64,000 nt of DNA. Origin: Puia sp. Its GTDB lineage: Bacteria > Bacteroidota > Bacteroidia > Chitinophagales > Chitinophagaceae. The position numbers and the translations under genes are program-made. Numbering within the stretch: position 1 is the stretch's first letter; the number at the start of each line of letters is the position of its first letter. The notes below the pieces were generated by a model, which was given only the letters and a program-made list of their open reading frames with translations, was not told the origin of the DNA and did no database searches. The stretch lies in the NCBI GenBank assembly GCA_031292515.1, contig JARLGZ010000153.1, positions 1 to 64,000 on the forward strand. The letters are read 5' to 3'. Positions 35,264 to 44,079 of the stretch are shown piece after piece.

Positions 35264-35830
35264 ATGTTCATCGAACCTCATATACATGGCGAAAAACGCG
35301 GCTGGATCGAAGTGATCTGCGGATCCATGTTCTCCGGAAAGACCGAGGAACTGATCCGGCGTCTGAAACGCGCCCGTATTGCCCATCAGAAAGTAGAGAT
35401 CTTCAAGCCTTCACTGGATATACGCTACCATGAGAAAAATATTGTATCTCATGACGAGAACGCTGTCCCCTCTACTCCCGTCGATAATTCCCAAACCCTG
35501 CTGCTCCTCGCCAGCGACTGCAATACCATCGGGATCGACGAGGCCCAGTTCTTCGACAATGAATTGCCGGACGTCTGCGAGCAGCTTGCGCTAAAAGGCA
35601 TCCGTGTAATCGTAGCAGGCCTGGACATGGATTACAGCGGCAAACCCTTCGGTCCAATCCCTCTTCTGCTAGCGAAAGCAGATTATCTCACCAAGTTGCA
35701 TGCCATTTGTGTGAAATGTGGAAATATTGCCAATTACTCCTACCGGAAAAAAGCCCATCAAGGGCAAATTTTATTGGGAGAAAAGGACAGTTATGAGCCC
35801 CGGTGCAGGTTCTGCATGAACCTGCCTTAG
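35264..35830 (+). CDS. tdk: Thymidine kinase
   Basis: A 188-residue type II thymidine kinase. It has the P-loop [12 protein letters not shown], the [11 protein letters not shown] motif with catalytic Glu, [15 protein letters not shown], and the zinc-binding Cys pairs CVKCG and CRFC at the C-terminus. It phosphorylates thymidine to dTMP in the salvage pathway. The ATG at 35264 follows an AT-rich promoter-like region. Length is normal for the family. Confidence 0.97.
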   Translation: MFIEPHIHGEKRGWIEVICGSMFSGKTEELIRRLKRARIAHQKVEIFKPSLDIRYHEKNIVSHDENAVPSTPVDNSQTLLLLASDCNTIGIDEAQFFDNELPDVCEQLALKGIRVIVAGLDMDYSGKPFGPIPLLLAKADYLTKLHAICVKCGNIANYSYRKKAHQGQILLGEKDSYEPRCRFCMNLP

Positions 35831-35949
35831 CATCGACCTCATTTTCAACGCTTTTGGGTTTCCCTGCTTTTTCTTCCTCCCCGATTGGCTTTCGGGAGAG
35901 GTTTTAAGCCTATTTTTGGGTTATTTTTTAATATTACAAAAATACAGAT

Positions 35950-36612
35950 ATCAACACCTCTTTTAAACATATAGCCACCCTTCTCCGCAAAGATCTGTTG
36001 CTTGAAATCCGTCAGAAATACACCTTTTTCGGTGTCCTGCTCTATGTTGCCTCCACCATTTTTGTATTGTACCTGGCCATGAACCAACCCGAAACAGAAG
36101 TATGGAACGGCCTTTTTTGGATGATCCAGCTTTTTATCTGTGTGAACGCCGTCGCCAAAAGCTTCCTGGCAGAAGGTAAAGGCCGGATGCTATACTATTA
36201 CACCATTGCCGGAGCCAGGGACTTCATACTCGCCAAACTCCTGTTCAACGCGATGCTAATGGCTATTATGAGCCTTATAAATTGGCTGATTTTCAGTACA
36301 TTACTGGGGAATCCAGTCATCCGTTGGCTCCCCTTTCTGGGAATCAACCTCTTAGGAGGCCTGAGCCTAAGCCTCGTTTTTACTTTTCTCTCAGCCATCG
36401 CTGCCCGGGCACAGCAAAATGCCGCTCTTATGGCTATCATGGGATTCCCGTTGATCATCCCCCAACTGATGCTTTTGATACGGATCTCCAATATCGTCTT
36501 CTCCGATGTGATCCAGGCAGGTCTGACCGGCATCGTCTTATTGCTCGCCGGCCTGGACGTGCTGGTGGTAGCGCTTGCGTTGATTCTATTCCCCTTTTTA
36601 TGGAAAGATTAG
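35950..36612 (+). CDS. ccmB: Heme exporter CcmB (start codon atypical)
   Basis: A six-helix membrane protein of the CcmB family: LLYVASTIFVLYLAM, LFICVNAVAKSFLAEGKGRM, YYTIAGARDFILAK, GFPLIIPQLMLLIRISNIVF. With CcmC it supports heme delivery for cytochrome c maturation. The first usable start of ATG/GTG/TTG type is TTG at 35998, but the same frame upstream reads INTSFKHIATLLRKDLLLE, the conserved amphipathic N-terminus of the family, back to a stop at 35929. No ATG, GTG or TTG lies in that stretch. I therefore place the start at ATC 35950 as a best guess; the true initiation codon is uncertain. Confidence 0.8.
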   Translation: MNTSFKHIATLLRKDLLLEIRQKYTFFGVLLYVASTIFVLYLAMNQPETEVWNGLFWMIQLFICVNAVAKSFLAEGKGRMLYYYTIAGARDFILAKLLFNAMLMAIMSLINWLIFSTLLGNPVIRWLPFLGINLLGGLSLSLVFTFLSAIAARAQQNAALMAIMGFPLIIPQLMLLIRISNIVFSDVIQAGLTGIVLLLAGLDVLVVALALILFPFLWKD

Positions 36613-36717
36613 GGGCTTTTTTACCAGACATTCTGAGACAATTGCCGGGTATTGTCCTACATTTGCGGACTTCCCAAACAGGTTCGCTAAAACGCCGTTC
36701 GGGAACTTTGTCATTTT

Positions 36718-37398
36718 ATGCGAAAATCCTGGTGGAAAATAGCGTGTGTCGTACTTCTCGTCTATACCGTCATCGGTGGCCTTTTATTTAGAGTCCCTGC
36801 CCGCGAGATCCTCGGGGAGACTATACGCAACCTCTACTTCCACGTGGCCATGTGGACGGTCATGTTTACCCTGTTTACCGTTTCGGTCGTCTACGGCCTC
36901 AAATATTTGCGCACCCAAAACCTCCGCGACGATATCTATGCCGTAAATTTCGCCAAAACAGGCATCGTGTTCGGCGTGCTGGGTTATTCGACCGGTTTTA
37001 TGTGGGCTTCCTACACCTGGACCGAATACGCTACCAACACCCAAATATTCAAAGAACCGAAATTGCTGGGCACCGCCATCGCCTTACTGATCTATTTCGC
37101 TTACATGGTCCTGCGCGGATCCATACCCGATCTCGACAAAAGAGCGAAGATCAGCGCGGTCTATTCCATATTCGCCTATGCGATGCTGTTCCCGACCCTC
37201 TATATATTGCCCCGGATGATGGAAAGCCTTCACCCGGGCAGCCAGGGCAACCCGGCCCTGAACCCCAATGACAGCGATCCACGCATGCAGATGGTGATGC
37301 TCCCGGCCTTTGTCGGATGGACCCTTCTCGGCGTCTGGATAGCGACCCTGAAAGTCCGGCTCGATTTAATAAAAGAGAAAAGTATTCTGAATGCGTAA
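36718..37398 (+). CDS. ccmC: Cytochrome c biogenesis protein CcmC (CcsA-like)
   Basis: A 226-residue membrane protein with six helices. Conserved histidine-bearing segments appear as RNLYFHVAMWTVMF and PRMMESLHPG, which would hold the heme as in other CcmC/CcsA proteins. The tryptophan-rich loop expected between them reads MWASYTWTEYATNTQ (Trp96-Trp101 region), lacking the WW pair I expect from homologs. It follows ccmB and overlaps the ccmD-like gene, so it is part of the heme-handling module. The loss or change of the W-rich motif is noted as odd. Confidence 0.87.
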   Translation: MRKSWWKIACVVLLVYTVIGGLLFRVPAREILGETIRNLYFHVAMWTVMFTLFTVSVVYGLKYLRTQNLRDDIYAVNFAKTGIVFGVLGYSTGFMWASYTWTEYATNTQIFKEPKLLGTAIALLIYFAYMVLRGSIPDLDKRAKISAVYSIFAYAMLFPTLYILPRMMESLHPGSQGNPALNPNDSDPRMQMVMLPAFVGWTLLGVWIATLKVRLDLIKEKSILNA

Positions 37399-37624
37399 GA
37401 GAACCCTCCTCCTGTCCTCCGCCTCGCTGTTCCTGTTCTTATTGCCATCGCTCCTGCTGGCTCAGGTTACGGATGCGGAAAAAAAATATACCGCTTTTGA
37501 AATGCGCAGCAACGGAAAGATCTATGTGCTGGTAGCCTGTATCCTGATCATCGTGCTTGGATTGATCTGCTACCTGGTAAGGCTCGATGGCAAAATCAGC
37601 AAGCTCGAGAAAGAAACAAAGTAG
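37391..37624 (+). CDS. ccmD: CcmD-family protein
   Basis: A 77-residue protein that overlaps ccmC by 8 bp. It has an N-terminal signal-like helix (LLSSASLFLFLLPSLLLAQ), a short periplasmic stretch (EKKYTAFEMRSNGKIYVLV) and a second helix (ACILIIVLGLICYLVRL) followed by a charged end. Bacteroidota CcmD proteins have this form. It probably assists the CcmC-heme-CcmE transfer step. No ccmA or ccmE occurs nearby. Confidence 0.8.
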   Translation: MRKRTLLLSSASLFLFLLPSLLLAQVTDAEKKYTAFEMRSNGKIYVLVACILIIVLGLICYLVRLDGKISKLEKETK

Positions 37625-37741
37625 CTTCCGGGTTTGTTGTATTGAAAATGTTGAATGCAAAAACGCGAGGGCCACAACTTCGCGACAGACGGCTTAAACG
37701 ATTGTCATTTTAAACTTTCAAACGATTAAAACCCATATGTT

Positions 37742-39166
37742 ATGGCAGTATCACAACAAACCGAATACAAATTCTTCGCAGCCGTAGAAAAGAGTTTTGA
37801 CAAGGCAGCCGGATTTACCACATGGGACCCGGGCATACTGGAACAGATCAAACAATGCAACGCCGTTTATCGCATGCACTTCCCGGTCAAGATCGGCGAT
37901 AAGGTGGAAGTGATCAAGGCCTATCGCGTACAGCACTCTCATCATAAGACACCCTGTAAAGGAGGGATCCGGTTTTCCTTGTCGGTGAACCTGGACGAAG
38001 TGATGGCGCTGGCCGCCCTGATGACCTTCAAGTGCGCGATCGTAAACGTCCCGTTCGGGGGCGCCAAAGGAGGGATCACCATCGACCCTAAACGATATAC
38101 GCCCTACGAACTTGAAAAAATCACCCGGCGATATACATCCGAGCTGATAAAAAAGAATTTTATCGGCCCCGGTACCGATGTCCCCGCTCCCGATTACGGG
38201 ACCGGCGAAAGAGAAATGGCATGGATCCTCGACACGTATACCAGTATGCGCCCCGGTGAAATCGATGCATTGGGCTGCGTCACGGGCAAACCCGTCACCC
38301 AGGGAGGCGTGCGCGGCCGTCGTGAGGCCACCGGCCTGGGCGTGTTTTTCGGTATCCGGGAAGTATGCAATATGAAAGGCATCATGGACAGGTTGGGTCT
38401 CCCAACCGGAGTGAAGGACAAAACGGTAATCGTCCAGGGCCTCGGTAACGTAGGATACCACGCAGCCAAATTTTTCCGGGAAGGCGGAGCAAAAGTGATC
38501 GCACTGGCCGAATACGAAGGAGCTATCACGAACCCGGCAGGTTTAAACGAAGAGGAAGTCTTCCAGCACCGCAAAAAGACCGGCAGCATCCTGAACTTCC
38601 CCGGCGCAACCAACCTCCCCGATTCGGGCAAAGCCCTGGAACTGGATTGCGATATCCTCATACCGGCCGCGTTGGAGAACGTCATCAACGGGAAAAACGC
38701 GCCCCACGTAAAGGCAAAAATAATCGGCGAAGCCGCCAACGGCCCGCTGACGCCGGAAGCGGATGAAATATTCATAAAGCGGGGCACCCTCGTCGTGCCC
38801 GATATGTACCTCAATGCCGGCGGTGTGACCGTATCCTATTTCGAATGGCTCAAAAACCTAAGCCATGTACGCTACGGCCGTATGGAAAAAAGGTTCACCG
38901 AAAACATGAACACCCACATCCTCGGACAGATCGAAGGCCTGACCGGTAAAAAAGTGAGTACAAAAGAAAAAGAATTCATCATGCATGGCGCCGATGAGGT
39001 TGACCTGGTCAATAGCGGTCTCGAAGAGACCATGATCGCAGCGACCCACGAAATCATGGACTGCTGGATAGCCAATCCGAAAATCCCCGACATGCGCACC
39101 GCGGCGTATGTTGTCGCCATCAACAAAGTGGGTACCTCCTATGCCGAACTGGGAATATTTCCATAA
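37742..39166 (+). CDS. Glutamate dehydrogenase (Glu/Leu/Phe/Val family)
   Basis: A 474-residue enzyme. The substrate-binding and catalytic lysines lie in [12 protein letters not shown] and [32 protein letters not shown], the NAD(P) motif [17 protein letters not shown] and the C-terminal [18 protein letters not shown] follow in order. It interconverts glutamate and 2-oxoglutarate plus ammonia. The length and the [20 protein letters not shown] segment suit GdhA-like forms; coenzyme choice is not resolved. Two AAACGATT copies lie just upstream of the ATG. It is 9 bp upstream of the NYN-domain gene. Confidence 0.95.
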   Translation: MAVSQQTEYKFFAAVEKSFDKAAGFTTWDPGILEQIKQCNAVYRMHFPVKIGDKVEVIKAYRVQHSHHKTPCKGGIRFSLSVNLDEVMALAALMTFKCAIVNVPFGGAKGGITIDPKRYTPYELEKITRRYTSELIKKNFIGPGTDVPAPDYGTGEREMAWILDTYTSMRPGEIDALGCVTGKPVTQGGVRGRREATGLGVFFGIREVCNMKGIMDRLGLPTGVKDKTVIVQGLGNVGYHAAKFFREGGAKVIALAEYEGAITNPAGLNEEEVFQHRKKTGSILNFPGATNLPDSGKALELDCDILIPAALENVINGKNAPHVKAKIIGEAANGPLTPEADEIFIKRGTLVVPDMYLNAGGVTVSYFEWLKNLSHVRYGRMEKRFTENMNTHILGQIEGLTGKKVSTKEKEFIMHGADEVDLVNSGLEETMIAATHEIMDCWIANPKIPDMRTAAYVVAINKVGTSYAELGIFP

Positions 39167-39175
39167 ATCAATCAC

Positions 39176-40138
39176 ATGGATACACAGAAAGATCCCCGGC
39201 TTGCCGTCCTCATCGATGCGGACAATGTAGCACACTCCCACGTTCAGGGGCTATTGGAAGAGATCGCGAAATACGGAAATCCGACTTTCAAACGTATCTA
39301 CGCCGACTGGACAAAGCCGACCGTCTCGGGATGGAAGGCCGTCCTTCTCGAAAACGCCATCACACCCGTCCAGCAATACAGCTATACCTCCGGAAAAAAC
39401 GCGACCGATTCCGCCATGATCATCGACGCCATGGATATCCTGTATACGGGCCGCGTAGACGGATTCTGTATCGTCTCCAGCGACAGCGACTTCACCAGGC
39501 TGGCGACCCGGCTGCGGGAAGCAGGCATGAAGGTCTTTGGCCTCGGGGAGAAGAAGACCCCTATCTCCTTTATTTCTGCCTGTGACAAGTTCATCTACCT
39601 CGAGATCCTGAAAGAGAACAGGACAGCTCCCCCGGGGCCCTATTCCCCATCCTCGTCCTCGTCCGCACCCTCCTCCAACTCTCCGGCCGCCTCCGCCTCC
39701 AAAACCTTGAAAGCCCCGGGCTCTCCTGCCGCAAAAGAGAAACCGAAGGCCAATGCCCGCACGCCAAAGAAAGAACCGGCGAAACCGGGAGAGACTGCAA
39801 AACAGGCGGAGATAAACCCGGAGACGACCCGCCAGACGGAGACGAATCAGGAGACCACCCGAACCGAAGCAATCAGGAGCCTGGACGAAGGGCTCATCCG
39901 GCTGATCGCAGACAGCATCAACGACCTGGCGGGTGAGGACGGCTGGACTTTCCTCGGCGAACTGGGGAACCTGCTGCTGAAAAAGAAGCCGGATTTCGAT
40001 CCCAGGAATTATGGGTTCAAAAAACTGGTCCCCTTGATCAAGAGCATCGACCGGTTCGAGATCGATGAACGGGATACGGGCAGGAACAAGAGCGTACTGG
40101 CCTATGTCCGCGCAAAAGAGACACTGGTCAGACCCTAA
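39176..40138 (+). CDS. NYN-domain RNase-like protein with C-terminal OST-HTH (LOTUS) domain
   Basis: A 320-residue protein. The N-terminal NYN (PIN-like) domain covers residues about 8-140: LAVLIDADNVAHSHV, KNATDSAMIIDAMDIL and FCIVSSDSDFTRLATRLRE carry the acidic residues for metal-dependent RNA cleavage. A Pro/Ala/Lys/Glu/Thr-rich linker of about 95 residues follows. The C-terminal about 75 residues (LIRLIADSINDLAGEDGWTF, DPRNYGFKKLVPLIKSID) match the OST-HTH/LOTUS fold that binds RNA. It starts 9 bp after gdh, so the two may be co-transcribed. The target RNA is unknown. Confidence 0.88.
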   Translation: MDTQKDPRLAVLIDADNVAHSHVQGLLEEIAKYGNPTFKRIYADWTKPTVSGWKAVLLENAITPVQQYSYTSGKNATDSAMIIDAMDILYTGRVDGFCIVSSDSDFTRLATRLREAGMKVFGLGEKKTPISFISACDKFIYLEILKENRTAPPGPYSPSSSSSAPSSNSPAASASKTLKAPGSPAAKEKPKANARTPKKEPAKPGETAKQAEINPETTRQTETNQETTRTEAIRSLDEGLIRLIADSINDLAGEDGWTFLGELGNLLLKKKPDFDPRNYGFKKLVPLIKSIDRFEIDERDTGRNKSVLAYVRAKETLVRP

Positions 40139-40229
40139 ACCCTAACCTGCCATCCAGACCCTGACCTGGCGTCCCGACCCTGACCTTTTTATAAAATTTA
40201 TAAAGTTTGTAAAGACTCAACTGTAAGAC

Positions 40230-40988
40230 ATGTCCAACAGCACCACCAGATTCAGTGACCGGGTCGGCGACTATACAAAATACCGGCCGCACTATCCAAA
40301 AAGGATACTCCCCTACCTGGAACAGGAGACAGGGTTCAACGCCGCCAGTACGATCGCCGACATCGGTTCCGGAACCGGCATTTCCACAGAACCCTTCCTG
40401 GAGAACGGGAATAAAGTCTATGCAGTGGAACCCAACCGGGAAATGAGAGCCAAAGCCGAAGAACTGCTGGGTTCCTATGCCCGCTTTATCAGCATCGACG
40501 GCACGGCCGAAGAAACCGGTCTGGGAAAAGCGAGCGTAGACCTGATCGTCGCCGGACAGGCCTTTCATTGGTTCGACCGGACAAAAACAAAAACCGAATT
40601 CGAAAGGATATCCGGACCCGGCGCCTACGCCGCCCTGATCTGGAATGAACGACTCATCTCCTCGGCCTTCGAAATCGACTACGAAGCCCTGATCCTCCAC
40701 TATGGCTCCGACTACAAAACGATCAACCACAAAAATATCCAGGACGAAGAAATAGCCGCTTTTTTCGCGCCCCGCCCCTCTACCCTGCGGATATTCGAAA
40801 ATGAACAGCTCTTCGACCTGGAAGGCCTTACGGGACGGCTTCGATCCTCCTCCTATATCCCGAACGAAAGCGATCCCGCCTACAAAGCCATGGTGCGCGA
40901 CCTGGAAAACCTCTTCGGAAAATACAATTCCGGCGGACGCATCCGGATCGGTTACGAGACAAAATTGTATCTTGGAAAAATCGGTTAG
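40230..40988 (+). CDS. Class I SAM-dependent methyltransferase
   Basis: A 252-residue Rossmann methyltransferase of the Methyltransf_11 kind. AdoMet-binding segments are IADIGSGTGISTEPFL (motif I), KVYAVEPNREM (motif II) and VDLIVAGQAFHWFDRTKT (motif IV region), the last common in trans-aconitate/ubiquinone-type enzymes. The substrate is unknown. The gap before it (40139-40229) holds near-repeats of GACCCTGACCT. The gene stands alone. Confidence 0.88.
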   Translation: MSNSTTRFSDRVGDYTKYRPHYPKRILPYLEQETGFNAASTIADIGSGTGISTEPFLENGNKVYAVEPNREMRAKAEELLGSYARFISIDGTAEETGLGKASVDLIVAGQAFHWFDRTKTKTEFERISGPGAYAALIWNERLISSAFEIDYEALILHYGSDYKTINHKNIQDEEIAAFFAPRPSTLRIFENEQLFDLEGLTGRLRSSSYIPNESDPAYKAMVRDLENLFGKYNSGGRIRIGYETKLYLGKIG

Positions 40989-41076
40989 GATCCGGCCTCA
41001 ATCCCGGACCGCCGTTAAAACCGGAATCGCCAATTATTAAATGCCCGTTCGTCAACGGGATCGACCACTCAAAAAA

Positions 41077-41140
41077 CAGAAACATTCAAAGGCAGAAACA
41101 TTCAAAGGCAGAAATATTCAAAGGCAGAAACATTCAAAAA
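41077..41140. repeat. Four tandem 16-bp repeats (CAGAAACATTCAAAGG)
   Basis: Units start at 41077, 41093, 41109 and 41125, with one change in the third and an A-rich fourth end. They lie just upstream of the esterase start at 41170. Since 16 is not a multiple of three, the open frame through them is accidental. Confidence 0.85.
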
Positions 41141-41169
41141 ATAAAAACATCCAAAAAAATAAAAAACTC

Positions 41170-42066
41170 ATGCCTGCAGCATCTCTTAAATCAACCGCCC
41201 TCCTTCTTATCGGCTCTTTCCTGCTGACCGTCACCTCTGCCCAGAAAACAGGCAAGATACTCGAAGAGCGCATCGTCCGAAGCGCCATCATGGGAAAAGA
41301 CGTACGCTATACCATCTACCTGCCGGCTGACTATGAGACCTCCGAAAGGAGCTACCCGGTCGTATACCTCTTGCACGGCTATACAGACGACAATACCGGA
41401 TGGCTGCAATTCGGCGAGATCGACCGCTATGCGGACAAAGCCATCGCGGAAGGTACCATTCCCCCCATGGTCATCGTCATGCCGAACGGCGACTCCAGCT
41501 GGTATATCAACTCTTACGACGGAAAAGAAAAATACGAGGACTTCTTTATAAAAGAATTCATGCCCGAAATCGAAAAGACTTATCACATAAAAGGCGAAAA
41601 GAAATACCGCGGCATCGCCGGCCTCTCGATGGGTGGCTACGGCACCCTCGTCCTCTCTATGAGGCATCCCGATCTCTTCGCGGCAGCCGCGCCCCTCAGC
41701 GCCGGTGTCTTTGACGATGCGGCAATGGTTGCCACGCCGGAGGCCAACTGGGACCTGACCTTCGGACAACTCTACGGCCGCGGGCTGAAAGGGAAAGACA
41801 GGCTCAATAAAGCCTGGTATGATTATTCGGTGCTTCAACTCGTAGCGACCCGCCCCGCCGATGAACTAAAAAAAGTCCGCTACTGGATCGACTGCGGCGA
41901 CGACGACTTCCTGACCAAGGGCAATTGCCTGCTCCACATCGCCCTGACGGAGAAAAAGATTCCGCACGAATTCCGCGTGCGTGACGGCGCACATTCCTGG
42001 ACCTACTGGCGGACAGGCATCACCGACGCTTTGCAATTCATCGGCCAGAGTTTCCATCAGCAATAA
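41170..42066 (+). CDS. Secreted CE1-like esterase (esterase D/feruloyl-esterase type)
   Basis: A 298-residue protein starting at ATG 41170 with a signal peptide (LKSTALLLIGSFLLTVTSAQ). A longer frame to 41041 runs through tandem repeats and is rejected. The esterase core has PVVYLLHGYTDDNTGW, the nucleophile GLSMGGYGTL, the acid in DCGDDDFLT and the histidine in DGAHSWTYW. Such CE1-type enzymes remove feruloyl or acetyl groups from plant xylan. The SGNH esterase gene follows after 5 bp, so they form a two-gene deacylation unit. Confidence 0.87.
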   Translation: MPAASLKSTALLLIGSFLLTVTSAQKTGKILEERIVRSAIMGKDVRYTIYLPADYETSERSYPVVYLLHGYTDDNTGWLQFGEIDRYADKAIAEGTIPPMVIVMPNGDSSWYINSYDGKEKYEDFFIKEFMPEIEKTYHIKGEKKYRGIAGLSMGGYGTLVLSMRHPDLFAAAAPLSAGVFDDAAMVATPEANWDLTFGQLYGRGLKGKDRLNKAWYDYSVLQLVATRPADELKKVRYWIDCGDDDFLTKGNCLLHIALTEKKIPHEFRVRDGAHSWTYWRTGITDALQFIGQSFHQQ

Positions 42067-42071
42067 TCCTT

Positions 42072-43247
42072 ATGCGCTTTATTCTTTTTTTAATAGCCCT
42101 CCCGACGATCACCAATCGGCCTCTTTCTGCCGACAGGACCGCCTCATCCGCAACCTCCGCATCTTTCGCCTTATCCGCCTCATCCGCCTCATTCACCCGG
42201 TCTGCCTCCTCCGCCCCTCCCCGGCTCCACTTCTTCCCTGCAAACGATCCCCGGTTCCAATACACCGGCCGGATCGATTTTTCCGATCCGGCACAACCTC
42301 GTTTCTGGGCGCCAGGCGTATATCTCAAAGCTCGATTCGACGGCCCCTCCTGCAAAATCCTGCTGGAAGACGAAGGACTAAACGACAGCACCCACAACTA
42401 TATCGCGATAGTCGTGGACAAGCAACCTCCCAGGCGGATCAAACTGATCCAAAAAGAGGATACCCTCGAAATCGCACAAACAACAGGATTTTTTCCGGAC
42501 AAAAAAACGGCTGCGGGCATACACACCCTCACAATTTGCAAAGACACCGAATCGGGAATCGGCTGGTTGCTATTCCACGGTCTCCTCTGCGATAAACTCC
42601 TGCCCCCGCCACCCCGCCCCACCCGGAGGATCGAATTCATCGGCAATTCCATTACTTGCGGAACCGGCATGGACCTCTCCGTATTTCCCTGTAACCAGGG
42701 ACAATGGTATGACCAGCACAATGCTTATATGAGCTATGGCCCCGTCACGAGCCGCTCGCTGAACGCCGAGTGGGTATTGACCGCCGTGTCCGGGATCGGC
42801 CTCATCCATAGCTGCTGCAAAATGGACATTACGATGCCGCAGGTATTCGATAAAATGAACGGCCGCGCCAACACCGTCTCATGGGACTTTAGCCGTTACC
42901 AGCCAGACGTCGTCGCCGTAACCCTCGGGCAAAACGACGGGATCCGGGACTCTACCGTTTTCACCCATGCGTACCTGGATTTTATCCATCAGATCAGGGA
43001 TCACTACCGGTCCGCGCAGATCGTCTGCCTGACCAGCCCCATGGGCGGTGAAAGCCTCACGGCAGCCCTGAAAAATTATATCGGAGGGATTGTCGCTTCC
43101 TGCAGGAACGCAGGCGACACCGCGGTCTCCACCTTCTTTTATAGCAAACAATACCATACCGGCTGCGGCGGCCACCCCGACCTGGCCGAACACCAGGAGA
43201 TCGCCGCGGAACTCTCAGCCTATATAAAAAGATTGATGAATTGGTAA
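42072..43247 (+). CDS. SGNH/GDSL hydrolase, CE2-like acetyl esterase
   Basis: A 391-residue protein with a short signal-like N-terminus and then a Ser/Ala/Thr-rich stretch (residues about 20-48) encoded by imperfect TCCGCCTCA repeats. The N-terminal jelly-roll (YTGRIDFSDPAQPRFWAPG, VYLKARFDGPSC) and the SGNH domain (IEFIGNSITCGTG, TLGQNDGIRDST, GHPDLAEHQEIA with the catalytic His) match carbohydrate esterase family 2. It removes acetyl groups from xylan or mannan oligosaccharides outside the cytoplasm. It is in tandem with the CE1-like gene. Confidence 0.87.
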   Translation: MRFILFLIALPTITNRPLSADRTASSATSASFALSASSASFTRSASSAPPRLHFFPANDPRFQYTGRIDFSDPAQPRFWAPGVYLKARFDGPSCKILLEDEGLNDSTHNYIAIVVDKQPPRRIKLIQKEDTLEIAQTTGFFPDKKTAAGIHTLTICKDTESGIGWLLFHGLLCDKLLPPPPRPTRRIEFIGNSITCGTGMDLSVFPCNQGQWYDQHNAYMSYGPVTSRSLNAEWVLTAVSGIGLIHSCCKMDITMPQVFDKMNGRANTVSWDFSRYQPDVVAVTLGQNDGIRDSTVFTHAYLDFIHQIRDHYRSAQIVCLTSPMGGESLTAALKNYIGGIVASCRNAGDTAVSTFFYSKQYHTGCGGHPDLAEHQEIAAELSAYIKRLMNW

Positions 43248-43331
43248 AAATTGCTCCGCTAGCCGCTCCGCCCGATCGCTTTGCCGGCTGATCGCCCTGC
43301 CGGATTCTCCCGCCTGATCCCACGCCGCATA

Positions 43332-43775
43332 CTATTCGCTATACCCCGGCAACGCCTGGATCTCTACAAAATCCATTTCCTCCTTCACATAACCCAAGCA
43401 TTGCTCCCCGTTCGTGAGGATCAGGTACTTGACAGGAATGGCTATGTTATAATGAAAAGCCTGCCAGATGACGCGGCTGTCGATCTTTATTTCCGGCGCC
43501 TTACACTCGACCATCATCCAGGGACGGGCAGTCTGGTCGAATATGAGCAAATCGAACCGTTTGTTCACCTCAGCCAGCCTCATCTTTCGTTCAACGGCTA
43601 TATAAGAGGCAGGATATTTCTTTACCTGCAGCAGATATTGTATAAAATTCTGACGCACCCATTCCTCGGGGGTAAGACGGACCCACAGTTTGCGCAGTTC
43701 ATCAAAAACCTCTTCTTTGTTCTTCTCGGGTTCCCGTATCTTAAACGAATACGTCGGATAGTAGATTTTAATCAT
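43332..43775 (-). CDS. Stand-alone HSDR_N-type nuclease-domain protein
   Basis: A 147-residue protein similar to the N-terminal domain of type I restriction subunit HsdR. The PD-(D/E)xK core appears as KRFDLLIFDQTARPWMMVEC followed by KAP (Asp, Glu and Lys in order), and a preceding helix carries VERKMRL. No helicase, HsdM or HsdS gene is nearby, so it is not a restriction system as it stands. Such single-domain proteins are common in Bacteroidota and uncharacterised. Confidence 0.8.
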   Translation of the reverse strand: MIKIYYPTYSFKIREPEKNKEEVFDELRKLWVRLTPEEWVRQNFIQYLLQVKKYPASYIAVERKMRLAEVNKRFDLLIFDQTARPWMMVECKAPEIKIDSRVIWQAFHYNIAIPVKYLILTNGEQCLGYVKEEMDFVEIQALPGYSE

Positions 43776-44079
43776 GTGCGGAAACTATTTGCTAAATTTA
43801 CCTGATTGAAATATATGCCCGTTCTTATGCAATAAGTTGCCTCGCTTATACTATAAAGATAACGGTTATCGTGCGAGCTATTCAAAAAAATGGCCAACCA
43901 GATCGGACAAAAAACACAACCCGGGGTCCGGGGCTTCAGCCAGGCGAGTTGGCCAAACAGGATAGGTTAACGCCCGTCCGGACCTCACGAATAAAACACC
44001 CTGGCGAATACGGCAGAGCCGGTGAACAAAGCAGGCAGCGAAAAGAACGAACAAACAAAAGACGTTAAATAAAACGCAG
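43776..44079. other. Intergenic region without a gene (304 bp)
   Basis: Divergent spacer between the HSDR_N gene and the AMP nucleosidase gene. It contains two small dyads (CTTATGCAATAAG near 43824 and GATAACGGTTATC at 43858-43870) and a long-range inverted repeat (GGCCAAC about 43889, GTTGGCC about 43948). No convincing coding frame was seen. Confidence 0.5.

Noticed and set aside
41041-41169. N-terminal extension of the CE1-like esterase
   Set aside because: The extension is encoded by 16-bp tandem repeats and puts 43 basic residues before a good signal peptide, so the ATG at 41170 is preferred.
43858-43870. Palindrome GATAACGGTTATC as an operator
   Set aside because: Short, single copy, no matching regulator nearby; could easily be chance.
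43889-43966. 24-codon frame and long-range inverted repeat as a small gene or RNA
   Set aside because: No composition or homology support, and the pairing arms are only seven bases.
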